Below, in pieces: positions 34,984 to 46,191 of a stretch of 64,000 nt of DNA. Source of the DNA: Triplophysa rosa (Eukaryota; Chordata; Actinopteri; Cypriniformes; Nemacheilidae); NCBI RefSeq assembly GCF_024868665.1, contig NC_079914.1:4970691-5034690 (forward strand). The letters are read 5' to 3'. The first letter of the stretch is position 1. Each line of letters begins with the position of its first letter. A model generated the notes under the pieces. It saw nothing but the letters and a program-made list of their open reading frames with translations. It did not search any database and was not told the DNA's origin. A program made the position numbers and the translations under genes.

Positions 34984-36900
34984 ATGTCCCGCTGTTCTCA
35001 TGGGTGCAACACACTCATCGAGGAGGGGGACGGACACGAGGTCTGCTTCCAGTACGCTGGGGCAGCCCTTGTGGATACGTCCTGCCCGCACTGCGGGCGG
35101 TTGACGATTCAGACGTTGCGTCACGTTGCAGACGTTGCAGACACCTTGTCTGCTTCTCGTTCCGTGATGGCAGGACTATGGCCCTGCCGCCCGCTACGGC
35201 GTGCAGCGAGGGTGATACGAGGATTACTGTGAGCGCTAATCCTTCAGCCACTGGCTCGCGGACCGTTCGCACCTCGCCTTGCTCGTCTGACTTTTCCCCA
35301 TGAGACGGTCCCACCGTCTCATTCCTCAACCACGTATTCTGAAACGGTGCGTGATGATGAGAGGTCTGTTGCAGCATCGGAGGGTGACTTACTGGCATCT
35401 GACGCTGACGATTCCTTTGAGCTCCCTCCCCCGGGGGGTCGAGCCCAGGAAGAAGCGGATGTCGAATGTCAGCCATGCTTTCTCGGGCCGCCGGTGTTGG
35501 GTTGCAGTGCCCGCACTGCCTCTCCCAATGCTCGCGGCTGGATACATGGTACCTTGGGATTGAGAGCGGCTCCAAGCCTTACTCGCCCCAGTGCCGTGTT
35601 TCCCTGGAAGTGCATGAGGAACTTAGTACGACCTGGAACGCCCCCTTCGGCGCGTGCACGTCAACTAGTTCCATCACCTTTTCTTCCCTCGATGGTGGGG
35701 CAGCTAGAGGATACGTCGATTCCCCCTGGGGCTCGACCTAGACTATCGTCCAAAGCACGTAGGCTTTTCGGCATCCAAGATGTCGTGAGCTTACTCTGCT
35801 GCGGGCGAAGCTGTCCCCTCTCTCCACGCTATGGCCATCCTGCAGGTCCATCAGGCCAAGGCTTTGAGAGAGCTCCACGAGGGTAAGACCGACCCAGCAC
35901 TTATGCAGGAACTCCGCGCCGTCATCGACCTCGCTCTACAGGCGACCAACGTGACCGCGCGGGCCCTGGGTCGGGCGATGTCCACACATGTGGTCCAGGA
36001 GAGACACCTCTGGCCAAACCTTGCACAGATGGGTAATGCGAGAAAGTCCGCTTTCTCGACGCACCCATCTCGCAAGGGGGGGGCTGTTTGGTGATACTGC
36101 CGAGCCACAGTTCTCGACAGTAAAAGGAGCAGACAGAGGATATCAAGCATATCCTCCCCCGCGCGACTCGGCCGCCCCTGGCCGTCGAGATCCGTGCACC
36201 CTCTGCTTCCCAGCAGCCCTGGTCCTCTTCGACACTCCGGTTCCGGTGCCCCCACTCGGCGGCCCCCCGGAGACGTCGAAGAGGAGACCACCACCCCATC
36301 AGCAGCGCGGCGGAAGCCGTAGCGGCCCTCATGGGAAGACCCCAGGGAGATCGAGAACACCTTTTGGGCCCGACCCCAGCCATTCCATTGCTGGTTGGTC
36401 GATCCGGACGGTTCCTGCCCCGTCCCAACTACCCACTTCTAAAGGTTTTTCTCTCTCTCTCTGGGTGTTTCTCACAGCCGCTCTCACCCTCTACACGAGG
36501 TGTTCGGCAACTCGACGTTGCGTCATGGCAAGACCCAATGTCGAGTATAATCAGCAGCCTAAGCACTCTCAATCGACGGTGCGTTGTGCATACATCGTCT
36601 GGATATTATCACAGCCGCTCTCACCCTCTACACGACGGTGTTCGGCAACTCGACGTTGCGGCAAGACCCAATGTCGAGGAAAATCATCAGCCTAAGCACT
36701 CTCAATCGACGGTGCATTGTGCTACACCATCGCCAGGCAGGAAAAATTGCAGAGCCGATCTCCTCTCCGGGGACCCCCTCACGGTGAGGGATCCACACTG
36801 CCAGCCATCGAACCACCCCCCGGGAGGTCGATGAAGCAGAACGTACCCCTAGCCTACCTGTCTCGGTCCCTGGGAGCCTGACAAGAGCTTCCCAAACCGT
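34984..36900 (+). pseudogene. Decayed DIRS gag
   Basis: The N-terminal part (34984-35232) keeps a Cys/His-rich stretch with GDGHEVCFQYAGAAL then CPHC, typical of fish DIRS gag. The conserved central block is at 35831-36094 (AILQVHQAKALRELHEGK, then VTARALGRAMSTHVVQERHL). A proline- and arginine-rich tail follows in a different frame (35988-36695). Several frame changes separate these pieces, so no full protein can be made. A 137-bp tandem duplication lies at 36473-36746. Gag would package the element's RNA. Confidence 0.7.
36473..36746 (+). repeat. 137-bp tandem duplication in DIRS gag
   Basis: The block starting CACAGCCGCTCTCACCC occurs at 36473 and again at 36610, with about 90 percent identity by eye; both copies contain GTTCGGCAACTCGACGTTGC and CTCAATCGACGGTGC. 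The copies differ by small indels that put them in different frames. Confidence 0.85.
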
Positions 36901-36999
36901 CACGGTGACTATGGGATACGATCCGTCTCGGCTACACAGTCACTCTCCAGATGCCCGCCCAAGTTCGGGGCATCCTCTCAACCTCAGTCAGAGGCAAGG

Positions 37000-37715
37000 A
37001 TGCTCCCGTGCTTTGGACGAGGTCGCCACCCCTCTGGAGAGGAAGCGATCGTGCTCGTCCCTCTAGCCGAGATGTTTAACGGGTTTTACAGCCCGTACTT
37101 CATCGTCCCCAAAAAGGGGGTTGCTAGATCTGCGTACCTTGAACAGGCACCTACTCAAGCTGCCGTTCAGGATGCTCACGCAGAAGTGCATCCTGGCATC
37201 TTCAGATGTCAAGATTGGTTCATGGCAATCGACCTGAAGGATGCTTACTTTTCATGTCTTGATTCTCCCTCATCATCGCCCGTTCTTACGGTTCGCTTTC
37301 GAGGGTCGGGCATATTAGTACAGAGTCCTCCCTTTCGGTCTGTCCCTGTTCCCACAAGTCTTCACGAAGATCGTGGAAGCCGCCCTCACTCCCCTCAGGG
37401 AGAGAGGTGTGCGGGTACTAAACTATCTCGACGACTGCTCTTTTGACACACTCGCGAGACCTGTTATGTAAACACACAGGGGACGTAGTGCTTCGGCACC
37501 TAGATCGATTGGGACTACAGGTCAACCGAGAAAAGAGCAAGCTCTCCCCTGTGCAGAGCAACCTCTTTCTTGGTATGGAACTCAACCCTGTCTCCATTAT
37601 AGCGCGGGAGCGCGCTCAGTCAGTGTTGAACTGCCTGGAACAATTCAAGCAGTCAGCGGTCCTTCTGAAACTATTGCAGGGGCTCCTGGGCACATGGCAT
37701 CCTCGATGGTGGTGA
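37000..37715 (+). pseudogene. Decayed DIRS reverse transcriptase
   Basis: FYSPYFIVPKKG and QDWFMAIDLKDAYF (37000-37260) are RT motifs, the second holding the motif A aspartate. The catalytic YLDD is still encoded at 37424-37435 but in another frame, so a frameshift separates the two. The next segment (37443-37715) continues with VVLRHLDRLGLQVNREKSK and FLGMELNPV, typical of DIRS RT after the catalytic loop. Frame changes make it inactive. RT copies the element's RNA into a DNA circle. Confidence 0.82.
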
Positions 37716-37903
37716 TACCTCTTGAGTTGATGCACATGAGACCGCTTCAACACTGGCTACAGAGTCGAGTTCCCTGGAGAGCGTGGCACACCGGCAGCAG
37801 GCGGATGGTGATTACGCCCCTCTGCCGACGCTCCCTAACCCCTGGTCTTCTATGACCTTTCTACGGACATGGGGTCCCTCTCGAGCAGGTCACGAGGCGT
37901 GTC

Positions 37904-38330
37904 GTGGTGATGACAGACGCCTCCCTGCAGGTTTGGGGTGCCGTGTGCAACGGGCACGCAGTGTCGGGGGTGGACGGGCTCCTGCCTGCGCGGGCATATC
38001 AATTGCCTAGAGTTGTTGGATGTGCTACCTGCACTGGAGGGACTATTACCTCTCATACAGGACAAGCACGTGCTGGCCCAGTCGGACAGCACAACTGCCA
38101 TTGCGTATCAACCGCCAGGGTGGCGTTCGCTTACGGCAGTTAACACGACTTGCCCGACGACTCCTCCTGTGGAGTCCGAAGGTGAGCAGATCCCTGCGAG
38201 CCACACATATCCCAGGCCACCTGAACCAGACAGCCGATGTGCTCTCTCGTCAGTTGATTCCTCGCGGAGAGTGGCGACTCCACCCCCGCGCAGCCAGCTC
38301 ATTGGGTACAGTCCGGGCTGGCTCAGGTAG
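37904..38330 (+). pseudogene. Decayed DIRS RNase H
   Basis: TDASLQVWGAVCNGHAVSG holds the first RNase H aspartate. INCLELLDVLPAL (37938 frame) gives the catalytic Glu region, and RATHIPGHLNQTADVLSRQ (38020 frame) the terminal Asp region. The three pieces lie in three frames, so at least two frameshifts occurred. Confidence 0.75.
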
Positions 38331-38697
38331 ACCCCTTCGCCTCCCTGGACACCACCCATTGCCCGCTAAGGTACTCCCTGCCCGAGGCCCCCCTCAGCAT
38401 GGATGCTCTAGCGCACAGCTGGCTGTGGGACAAGCGGAAGTACGTCTTCCCCCCAGTGAGCCTCATTGCACAGACCCTGTGCAAGGTCAGGGAAGAGGAG
38501 CATCAGGTGTACTAGTTGCGCCATACTGGCCCAACCGGACTTGGTTCTCGGAGCTAATGCTCTTGACGACAGCTCCCCCCTGGCCGATTCCCCTGACAAA
38601 GGACCTGTTTTCCCAGGGGAAGGGCACGTTATGGCATCACGGGCCAGACCTCTGGAACCTCCATGTCTGGCCCCTGGATGGAACGATGAGATCCTGA
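38331..38697 (+). pseudogene. DIRS methyltransferase-like segment
   Basis: The frame that ends at 38697 reads VLVAPYWPNRTWFSELMLL, then APPWPIPLTKDL and DLWNLHVWPLDG. In DIRS elements this region between RNase H and the recombinase is annotated as a methyltransferase-like domain. The upstream part (PPVSLIAQTLCKVRE) is readable only in another frame. Its role in the element is unknown. Confidence 0.6.
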
Positions 38698-39660
38698 GTG
38701 GACTACCCCCTGCGGCGGTTAAGACCTACTACTCAGGCTAGGGCCCTGGCCACTAGGCGACTATATGCCTATAAGTGGTGCCTCTTCTCATCCTGGTGCT
38801 CTTCTCGAAGAGAAGACCCACGGAGTTGCTTGATCGGGTGGGTGCGGTCCTTCCAGAGACTCGAGAGTAATCTCTCCCCTTCCACACTGAGCGTGTATGT
38901 AGCCGCTATTGCCGCTCATCACGACTCAGTTGCTGGTAATCTCTAGGACAGCACAACCTGATCATTTGGTTCCTAAGGGGCGCGGGCGCGGGCGCCTCAC
39001 CCGCGCTCCGTACCCTCTTGCGACCTTGATGCGGTCCTGGAGCCCCTCGGAGATGCCGTGCTTTCTCACCTCAGGATGAAGACGGCTCTCCGGATGGCGC
39101 TCAAGAGGGTAGCGGACCTAAAAGCATTCTCCGTGTCCACAGATTGCCTAGAACTCGGGCCCGGTGATTCTCACGCTATCCTGAGACCCCGGCCTGGCTA
39201 CGTGCCCAAAGTTTCCACCACTCCCCCTACAACAGGTGGTGAACTTACAGGCGCTCCCCACCGGGGAGGAAGACCCAACCTCATCCATGTTGTGTCCAGT
39301 ACGTGCATTGCGCCTCTGCTTGGACCGCACGCAGAGCCACAGAAGCTCTGAGCAGCTCTTTGTCTGTTTTGGAGATCAGCAGGGAGGGCTGTCTCAAACA
39401 GAGATTGGCGCACTGGATCATGGACGCCGTCACTATGGCGTACCTGTCCTAAGATCGCCTACGCCCACTGGGTGAGAGCTCTTTCCACACGGAGTACACC
39501 CTCCTCGTGGGCAATGGCTCGAGGCGCCTCTCTGGCAGACATCTGCAGAGCTGCAGGACCTCCACCTCGCGGTTAACTCCTTCAGTCCGCACTTTCTTCC
39601 CATGAGCTCTCCTCTATCGGCGAGACCATGTTGGTATCTCCACTAAACTCCTCCCTGCAG
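38698..39660 (+). pseudogene. Decayed DIRS tyrosine recombinase
   Basis: The N-terminal core-binding part is readable at 38698-38946 (LYAYKWCLFSSWC, then NLSPSTLSVYVAAIAAHH). The catalytic part is scattered over frames at 39058-39351 and 39236-39475. The later ALSTRST-like stretch (around 39476-39500) has lost the normal His-x-x-Arg context. The enzyme would integrate the circular DNA without target duplication; here it cannot be functional. Confidence 0.65.
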
Positions 39661-39940
39661 TAGGAAGTGGTCTCTGTAGCGCATCCCCCACTTGAGGAAG
39701 TAGTGCTTACCCAGTGGCCTTACGGTTCCGGGCGGCTTCTCGCTGTTAGAGAAACAAGGCCGCTGCCTGTGAGGCCGAAGGCAGGGGCCTTCCCACCTTT
39801 CAAGAAAGCTCTGGGACCCCCTACCTACCCACTGGTAGGTTACAATTTCGCGGTAGCGCTCATGGCTGACACGCCCAGGCCAGTCACCGTCGCTTCGCTA
39901 GAGATTGTGACAGGGCACAGTGTTATGGCGTTTTCCATAG

Positions 39941-40048
39941 GAACCCCATCTGTCGGTTCGACACAACGTCGAGAGACCGACAGAAAGGGAACGTCTCAGT
40001 TACGGATGTAACCTCGGTTCCCTGATGGAGGGAACGAGACGTTGTGTC
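39941..40048 (+). repeat. DIRS internal complementary region
   Basis: 39941-39990 is the complement of the left end of the element (34596-34645), and 39989-40048 is the complement of the right end (40262-40322). They join at AAAGGGAACGTCTCAG, where the shared GTT/AAC lies. This is the template that bridges the two ends when a DIRS circle is formed. Confidence 0.85.
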
Positions 40049-40111
40049 CTCTTGCCACAACACGTGCTGTCCTCTGCAGCAGTCTTGAGAGGTCTCAGGC
40101 TCCTCAGAACT

Positions 40112-40274
40112 AAGGTGAATGAATGAAGCACGCCGTCTCCCTTTTATACCCGGATTTCCGGGGTCGGAGTCCGGCATGCAAATTTCATTCGCCAATTTTC
40201 ATTGGCCTTTTCTAAGTAGTCGGAAGCGATTGGTTCTCAGGGACGAACCCCATCTGTCGGTTCGACACAACGTC
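40112..40274 (-). repeat. DIRS right inverted terminal repeat
   Basis: Complement of the left repeat, including ATGCAAAT (octamer), CCAAT/ATTGG and CTTTTATACC (TATA) in reverse. The last 48 bp (40275-40322) are unique to the right tip and are repeated, complemented, in the internal region. Confidence 0.9.
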
Positions 40275-40322
40275 TCGTTCCCTCCATCGGGGAACCGAGG
40301 TTACATCCGTAACCGAGACGTT

Positions 40323-40713
40323 TTACTTGCAATTGACATGCGTTTTAGTCATTCATAAATTGTTTATAATTGTTATATTCCTACGTAAATTCTCACATTA
40401 AATTGAATGTCACAAATTACATGAAAATGGTTTAATTGTATTTAATAATCATAGTTTATTATTGATTATTGCCAGTACTGATAAATTGTGACGCATCAAA
40501 TCAAATTACCTATATGTTAAAAAAATAGAATAATTGTACTTTTTGAATAAACAGCATATGTAGCCGTATCTTCATGTTACGTGTTTTGTTTTATATTGCA
40601 TAATATACTAACTGTTAGGTTTAGGGGCGGGGTTGGGTTGGGTTACGTGCACAAATTGTGCTTACGAAATAATACAAAATATGACGTCTGAATAAATTCA
40701 AAATCTTTACACC
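40323..40713. other. Non-coding, nothing firmly recognised
   Basis: AT-rich. TTAGGTTTAGGGGCGGGGTTGGG near 40616-40640 resembles fish repeat debris. It is not telomeric, because it is neither tandem nor of fixed period. Confidence 0.35.
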
Positions 40714-41205
40714 CAGTGTTGGGCAAGTTACTCTGAAAAATTAGTTACTAATTACATATTCAATAATGTAATTAGATTACTGTACAAATAACTCTCTCCA
40801 AAAAGTATTTAATTATTTATTACTAATTACTTTCTATATCCTATCAATACTACAAATCAACCTTGATTAGTTAAGTGATTCCAGCATAGACATGAAACGT
40901 CTATTTCAATTCATTCAAATAAATAATATAAAACTACATAAAGTAGTATTATGAACTGTCCAAAGTATTACAAATGTGAGAATTATACACTAAAGAACAG
41001 ATTTTAAATTTAGACTTTAAATTGTGATGTCAATTCCACTATTACACACACATTTATTACACACAGTATTTAGTTTAATTACATCAGAAGTAACTATAAT
41101 TAAATTACAGAAAAAATCTGAGTAATCCCTTACTTTACTTTTTCAAGGGAAAAGTAATTAAATTACAGTAACTAATTACTTAGTAACTAGTTACAACCAA
41201 CACTG
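40714..41205. mobile_element. Uninterrupted hAT MITE (empty-site copy)
   Basis: Starts CAGTGTTGGGCAAGTTAC and ends TAGTTACAACCAACACTG. Flanks TTTACACC (40706-40713) and ATTACACC (41206-41213) match in 7 of 8 bases. It is the same family and orientation as 26469-28478 but lacks the THAP insertion, so it shows the pre-insertion sequence (TAATTAAATTACAG at 41097-41110). Confidence 0.9.
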
Positions 41206-41558
41206 ATTACACCCAATATAATATAATATGGTGTTGTTAACGTTACTATTGTCACATACAGTTCGTCTCTTTAGCGCCCCCAGAAGACTTTTGTCTCTCA
41301 AAACTGTAGCAATATGTACCTGATGGTACGTATTTTGTGGCACTGCAAAAAGTGTACAGAGTTACGTATTTCCTATGAAACCAGGTTGAAAACCAAACAT
41401 CACTGTATATCGACCGTCTCCTACATCCACAGTACCTGAGCCCTAAAGCCCGATAATTCAGTCTCCAGAGTGACATGAGTTTTTGTAGCCAGCTAACAGC
41501 AACTGTGCCTGCGACTAATCCGAGATGAAGGAGGAGGAGTCGATCAGATAGGACTTAC

Positions 41559-41655
41559 CACATACAACTGCTTCCACAAAACAGACCACTCCTGTAGTGT
41601 AGAGGTGACCTCTGTCACAATGGGGTCTTCCAGTGGGACCACCGTCTCGTATTGG
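41559..41655 (-). CDS. dock3: dock3 coding exon (partial gene)
   Basis: A 97-nt exon on the minus strand, preceded by a polypyrimidine tract and CTGCAG| (41656 on) and followed by donor |GTAAGT (41554-41558). It completes a Gly codon from the previous exon (GG|C) and then reads QYETVVPLEDPIVTEV, ending EWSVLWKQLYV in phase 0. I recognise this as the DOCK3 segment just after the N-terminal SH3 domain; DOCK4 differs clearly here. DOCK3 (MOCA) is a large cytoplasmic Rac exchange factor of neurons that works with ELMO. The next exon was not found at lower coordinates in the window, so the downstream intron exceeds 41 kb. No stop or frameshift is seen. Confidence 0.88.
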
Positions 41656-44001
41656 CTGCAGAAAAACATACAGACCATAGGTTAGTGTGGTCGATTGCGG
41701 TTTAAGGTATTGTATCTATGCAGACTATATTAGACAGTAATACCAGTAATAAGTACTTTGTATCCATTATCAAATATTGTTTGATATGTCCCACCCTAAC
41801 TTCCTGTTTCAACAGGAAACACATCAACCAGAAAAGAAAATCGCATTTGTCAATCCATTTAAATGAGCCGTTAAAATAACAATGGACACAGAGGTATTAT
41901 CTGTAAACCAATTCTAAATTCAATTCTGCTTTCATCGCTGCTTCATCTTCCTGCTGTCTCTTTAGCTCTCACAGTCCATTTATCTTCACCATTCTGTTGT
42001 ACCTCCAGCCCACCGGTGTCCTTCCTCTGCCCTTCTCTGACACACTGTGGAAATAGATTGATCTCTGTGTTCTGCTTTATCATCACATGTGTCCAAAGAT
42101 TCCTCCTTTCACAGAGTCATTTTCCTTCCGCTTAAGAAGATTCTGATGAAACGCTACAATTTGATCCCGGGACACGTGTCAGACGACGAGGCAAAGTCCA
42201 CATACTAAAATTTAACTGCGACGTTTGAACGTATTGCGATGTATTTCAAAATGAAATGGAATATGTACTGAAAAAAACAGAGGACTCCAGGGATGTGCTT
42301 TACTGCGCTGCCTGCACACTATAAAGACGAGCTCATGCATGCGTGTGCACGTGAGCTGCGGGAAAACTGTGAAGATCTACATGCATTGCCATGCGAACAC
42401 CTGCGTAAAACACTGGAAGACATCAAAAGCTTAAACAAACAGTAGAAGCTGTTGGCTGACAGCCCCTCACGAGCAGTTTCTCGTGATCTTAGAAGAGAAG
42501 TCCCTGTGGGACTGACAACCCAGAGTTACTCGCTGTTTTCCAACACACGCTTAGTACTGTTGAACGGCGGGTGGTTCATGCTTTACACATATTAAGTAGC
42601 TTGTCACTAAATCTGGTGAATCTTATTTATGCAAGTGCATAAATCTGTAAGCTCTTGAGTCTTTTCATCGATCTTTGAATTATGAAAAATAGACTGAAAT
42701 GTTCAAGAACACTAAACACAAAAAAGGCAACATTTATCGGCAACAAACACTAAAATCTTAAAAGATATACCTAAGTTATGGTTATCCAAAGTCGGCTGAT
42801 GGCTATGATTTTTAGAAACTTAATTTTTAAATCTTGCATCACATATGGCCATTAAGTCCAGGAAAAAAAATAAAAATTAAGTGACTTTATGCTTAAAAAA
42901 TATCTGCAATTGGGGTGAGGACAAAAATCATTAAGCTTAATTCAAGTTAGGTTAAAACTTGTTAACTTAAGTTTATTGAATTAAGTTAAAGCATGAATTA
43001 AGTTGATTTTTCTTACCCCATTGGCAAATATTTCTTCTTGTTTTAAGCATACACATTTTTTTCAGAAAACAAGACTTAATATCCTATGTAATTTTACTTC
43101 TCAACTAAATCTACCTTGAATTTTTAGGCTTTTATACAGAAAACAAGACAACAATACTTAGTAAGAAATAGCGTTTTTTTGCAGTAAACACCGTTAATAT
43201 CAGACACACACGTCTAAAGAGTTGATGTTCAATATTGCACCAATATATTACGGCAAGAGTTGCTAAAAAAATAATCATAAAAACATTTTATGATGTAATA
43301 TGCAATTATAAGATCTTCTAGACTCAAGTGTCATTAGCATTAACCTTTTAATATTTTTTGTTATTCACTCTGTCATTAAAAAACACATTTGTGTTACATG
43401 TTTGAAAAAAGAAACAACTTGACCACATTAATCTGTGGCATAAACACTAACGATATATACATGGTATAAACACTATGTGGTATAAACACTAGATATGTTG
43501 TATAAATACTAGAAAAACACGACATATTCTCGTAAGCAAAATAGCTGAATGAAGTCTTAAAAACTAAGATCTAAATGTCATTCTATGGATAGACAGACAC
43601 ACACAAACACAGACAGTCAAGCAAACAGATATTACTGTAAAACAGAATATGTAAATAACCTACTTAACCTACTTGACAGAAAACTATTAAAAAAATGTTA
43701 GTATCGTAATCGGATAATGTCGTTTTGATAAATTAATTACAAATAATATAATTTATGCTGGTCTTATAACACACTGAGCTCAATATCTAAGCAAATATTT
43801 GAACACGCTACAAACAAGAGTACACGCTTCCAAAAGACAAAAGGAACTAAAAAAAACACTTGGACACTAAAAGTAAAAGGAAGAAACACAAAATGTCTTC
43901 TCTTTTAACAATATCCATTTCTCTTCTGTACATTTTTCGTGCCCCACTGAGTGAAGAGCTTTGCAAGTATAAAGATTCTTATCCAGTATAATGTTTCTTA
44001 C
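41656..44001 (-). other. dock3: dock3 intron (2.35 kb)
   Basis: Lies between the two recognised exons. 42740-43190 contains AAGTTAACTTAAGTTTATTG-type runs, GAAAACAAGACTTAAT and a TTTTTTTGCAGTA tail, which look like a worn fish repeat. The rest is plain AT-rich sequence. Confidence 0.7.
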
Positions 44002-44057
44002 CCCCTGTTGGCGACGACGGCCTTCTTCAAGTGGACGTAGCTGGCCGGGAAGATTCC
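44002..44057 (-). CDS. dock3: dock3 coding exon, end of SH3 region (partial gene)
   Basis: A 56-nt exon on the minus strand with acceptor TTTTGCTCCACAG| and donor GG|GTAAGA. It reads GIFPASYVHLKKAVVANRG, with the last Gly codon split (GG|C) across the intron to the exon at 41655. IFPASYVHLK is the closing strand motif of a DOCK SH3 domain (xxPxxYV), and the sequence fits DOCK3. In the full protein this domain binds ELMO. The preceding exon (expected to encode a GWYRG motif) was not found up to 64000, so that intron is longer than 19.9 kb or the exon is in the gap. Confidence 0.9.
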
Positions 44058-45419
44058 CTGTGGAGCAAAAGGGAAGAACATTAGATCTCTGGTACTTCAA
44101 CTACAAGCTAGTGCTTCAATGACGAGAGGAAGATAGTGTCCACTCAGTCACGGGCGTCTCTGTGATCTTGACCAATCAGAAGACTATTCTGGTGGCCCTT
44201 CTTGATGTAGATCGTGTCATAATCTTTACTGGTTTTTGCTTGGTTTAGCCTGAGGGAGGTTTATCTCGTGCGGAGGACCAGGAACTCAAGTGAACTCAAC
44301 TTGACGTGTCAACGCTCATGCTCCTTTGGAGTTGAGAACTTTTTCATTTCAGACTGGTTGTTGAAGGGATCAGTGTCAAGGGTGCAGTTAGTTGAAGTAA
44401 TGCGAGCTGACTAAATAACAGTTGCGACTTAACCACTAGTGGCAACCTTCAGGTTTAGCAGCATTTAACAGCAGTTCCCATCGTGAACCGTATAAGTATT
44501 TAAGTATAAGAATATGACTGCATCCAATGTAGACGAGAATATAAATACTGGTTGTCACCATGATCAAAGCCATAGAAACTCACAGGATCTTCAGTAGGAA
44601 CAAATAAATTGTGCATATAAATGTACAACATATACTGTGGTACACAATATATTGACATACAGTATATAACAATATAGCATCCTATCACGGAATCGCTGCC
44701 GATTCCCACCTCAATACAACTTAACACCGTATTGAAATCCTCTGGAAAGTTCCTGCCTAAAAGTTTGTAAATCATCATTATTTTATGATGCATATTTGAG
44801 TGATTTCAGCCAAACGAGATTTGATGGAATTTGTTGTAAAACAACTTTAAATGTCTATCTGTATACTTCGCTTACAGAATAAACGAGTATGTGAAGCTGC
44901 ACCAACAAAATAAAGAGCGAATGATGCATGTTAGATGTGTAATTGAGGCTTTATCTTTCTATTTTAACATTCTTGGGCTGGCACATGGGTTTATGGGAAA
45001 CATGGTTTTGTGGGACAAGCCCATCGCTTTATAAACCAGCTGAGTGAGCACTATGTTCAATACAATAATTCTGACCTGACTGATTAATTCTTGACCATTT
45101 TTTACATTTGTCACCCGACTATATTATTCTGCATTACAACACAAAGCCATTCGGACAACAGAACGTGACGTTCAAAGTAAACATCTCAGCTGAAGAATCC
45201 AGATGGTGGAGTTCTGGCCACATGCAGTTGTTGTCTAATCGTCTTTGCTTGTTGACTTTCAAAAGGTCAGATTCATTAGTAATCGAGGACACCAAATGCT
45301 CTCGAACAAACTTCCATCTGCTGGGGGGGATTCCATATGCATGCATGACAGGTCAGCATATGTTATTATTCATGAGATGGGTGGTCGCCTGCTAATCGGC
45401 TCTTTACATAAAGACCGCC
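44058..45419. other. dock3 intron, nothing recognised
   Basis: No repeat hallmark or exon I can support. A minus frame around 44145-44235 is open but lacks splice signals, and the frames at 44500-44793 and 45108-45395 have no recognised domain. Confidence 0.35.
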
Positions 45420-45545
45420 TGTGACGAGGGAGGCGTGACGAGAGCCGTGGGAGGAGGAAGCGATTGATAATGAGTGTCAGCTGGGCACCACCGGCCTCGT
45501 ATCTCTCACGGAGGAGATCGGAAGCATAAAAGGACGAACGGCAGG
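45420..45545 (+). mobile_element. Truncated copy of the 21-kb LTR
   Basis: Begins TGACGAGGGAGGCGTGACG-like sequence and runs through the TATA-like CATAAAAGGACGAACGGCAGG. This matches the first part of 21042-21378, with a deletion of about 13 bp (GAGCCCGGGACGC). It stops just after the promoter, where the full LTR continues AGAATACGG but this copy reads TAAATTGG. Confidence 0.82.
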
Positions 45546-46191
45546 TAAATTGGTATTTGCACAAATAGCCTTTAGGTCAAAGTAGTCTACAGTATGAAGA
45601 TGATATAGTCGAGGTTCTGTACAATTAATGTGAATCTAATGAGTACATGTGCTGTTGAGCTTAAAAAAATAAAAAATAAAGAAAGAGGTGGCGAATTCGT
45701 ATGAATTTTTACGATGTGAATCGCACAAAAATGCACTGAAGCTCCTCCCCTAGACCCACCCCTAAACCTGACATCACTGGCACGATAGCAACGCACAAAT
45801 ATTATTTTTTTTATTCTTACGAATTAGACTCCTCAAAATATAGTTACGAATTCCTGAATTCGACAAAAAATGATGACCTGAAATAAGTTCACAACAAGAC
45901 TCATGAGATTCACCCAAATACCACAAGAAATGTAATGTTTCATTTTGTAAATGAAAACAGAAAAAAGGGTATTGTGGGAAAGATCAAAAGAACCAGAGCT
46001 TGGAAAAAGACACTGCACTTACTCATGAGGGGTTTGATCAATAATTCAAGCTGAAGGCGAATTGGCATTTCCCCACTTCGTATGAACAGATCTATAAGGA
46101 CACTTTATCATACACGATATCATATGTTTGCTTGCATTCTGAAAGTGTTGCGCGACCGTGGAATCAGGTTGCAGAAATTATGAAAGCGGTC
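45546..46191. other. Non-coding with a worn repeat
   Basis: 45690-45850 contains GCGAATTCGTATGAATTTTT, CCCTAGACCCACCCCTAAACC and ATTCTTACGAATTAGACTCC, a pattern common in cypriniform repeats with CGAATTCGTA ends. Edges unclear. Confidence 0.4.

Larger units (their letters stand above)
34596..40322 (+). mobile_element. DIRS-type tyrosine-recombinase retrotransposon
   Basis: A 5.7-kb element with the special DIRS architecture. It has inverted (not direct) terminal repeats at 34618-34780 and 40112-40274, unequal outer tips, an internal complementary region at 39941-40048, and GTT at both extremities without target duplication. Reading left to right it encodes decayed gag, reverse transcriptase, RNase H, a methyltransferase-like segment and a tyrosine recombinase, the order expected for the DIRS lineage. 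All frames carry shifts or stops, so it is coding-dead but structurally complete. A near-identical left end at 63777-64000 shows a second copy nearby. Confidence 0.9.

Noticed and set aside
39923..40195. 90-codon minus frame and similar frames in the DIRS termini (starting MANEICMPDS or MNEARRLPF)
   Set aside because: These are readings through the inverted terminal repeats and promoter, present wherever the repeat occurs, not proteins of the element.
40610..40645. TTAGGTTTAGGGGCGGGG as an interstitial telomere repeat
   Set aside because: Not a run of TTAGGG units; it matches ordinary fish repeat debris.
1..41558. Search for the next dock3 exon (expected KHKVDLFY-like start)
   Set aside because: No segment with that coding potential and splice signals was found by eye, so none is annotated.
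44145..44240. Minus-strand open stretch reading DYDTIYIKKGHQ
   Set aside because: It looked like a possible exon near dock3, but it has no acceptor or donor of quality and does not fit any DOCK sequence I know.
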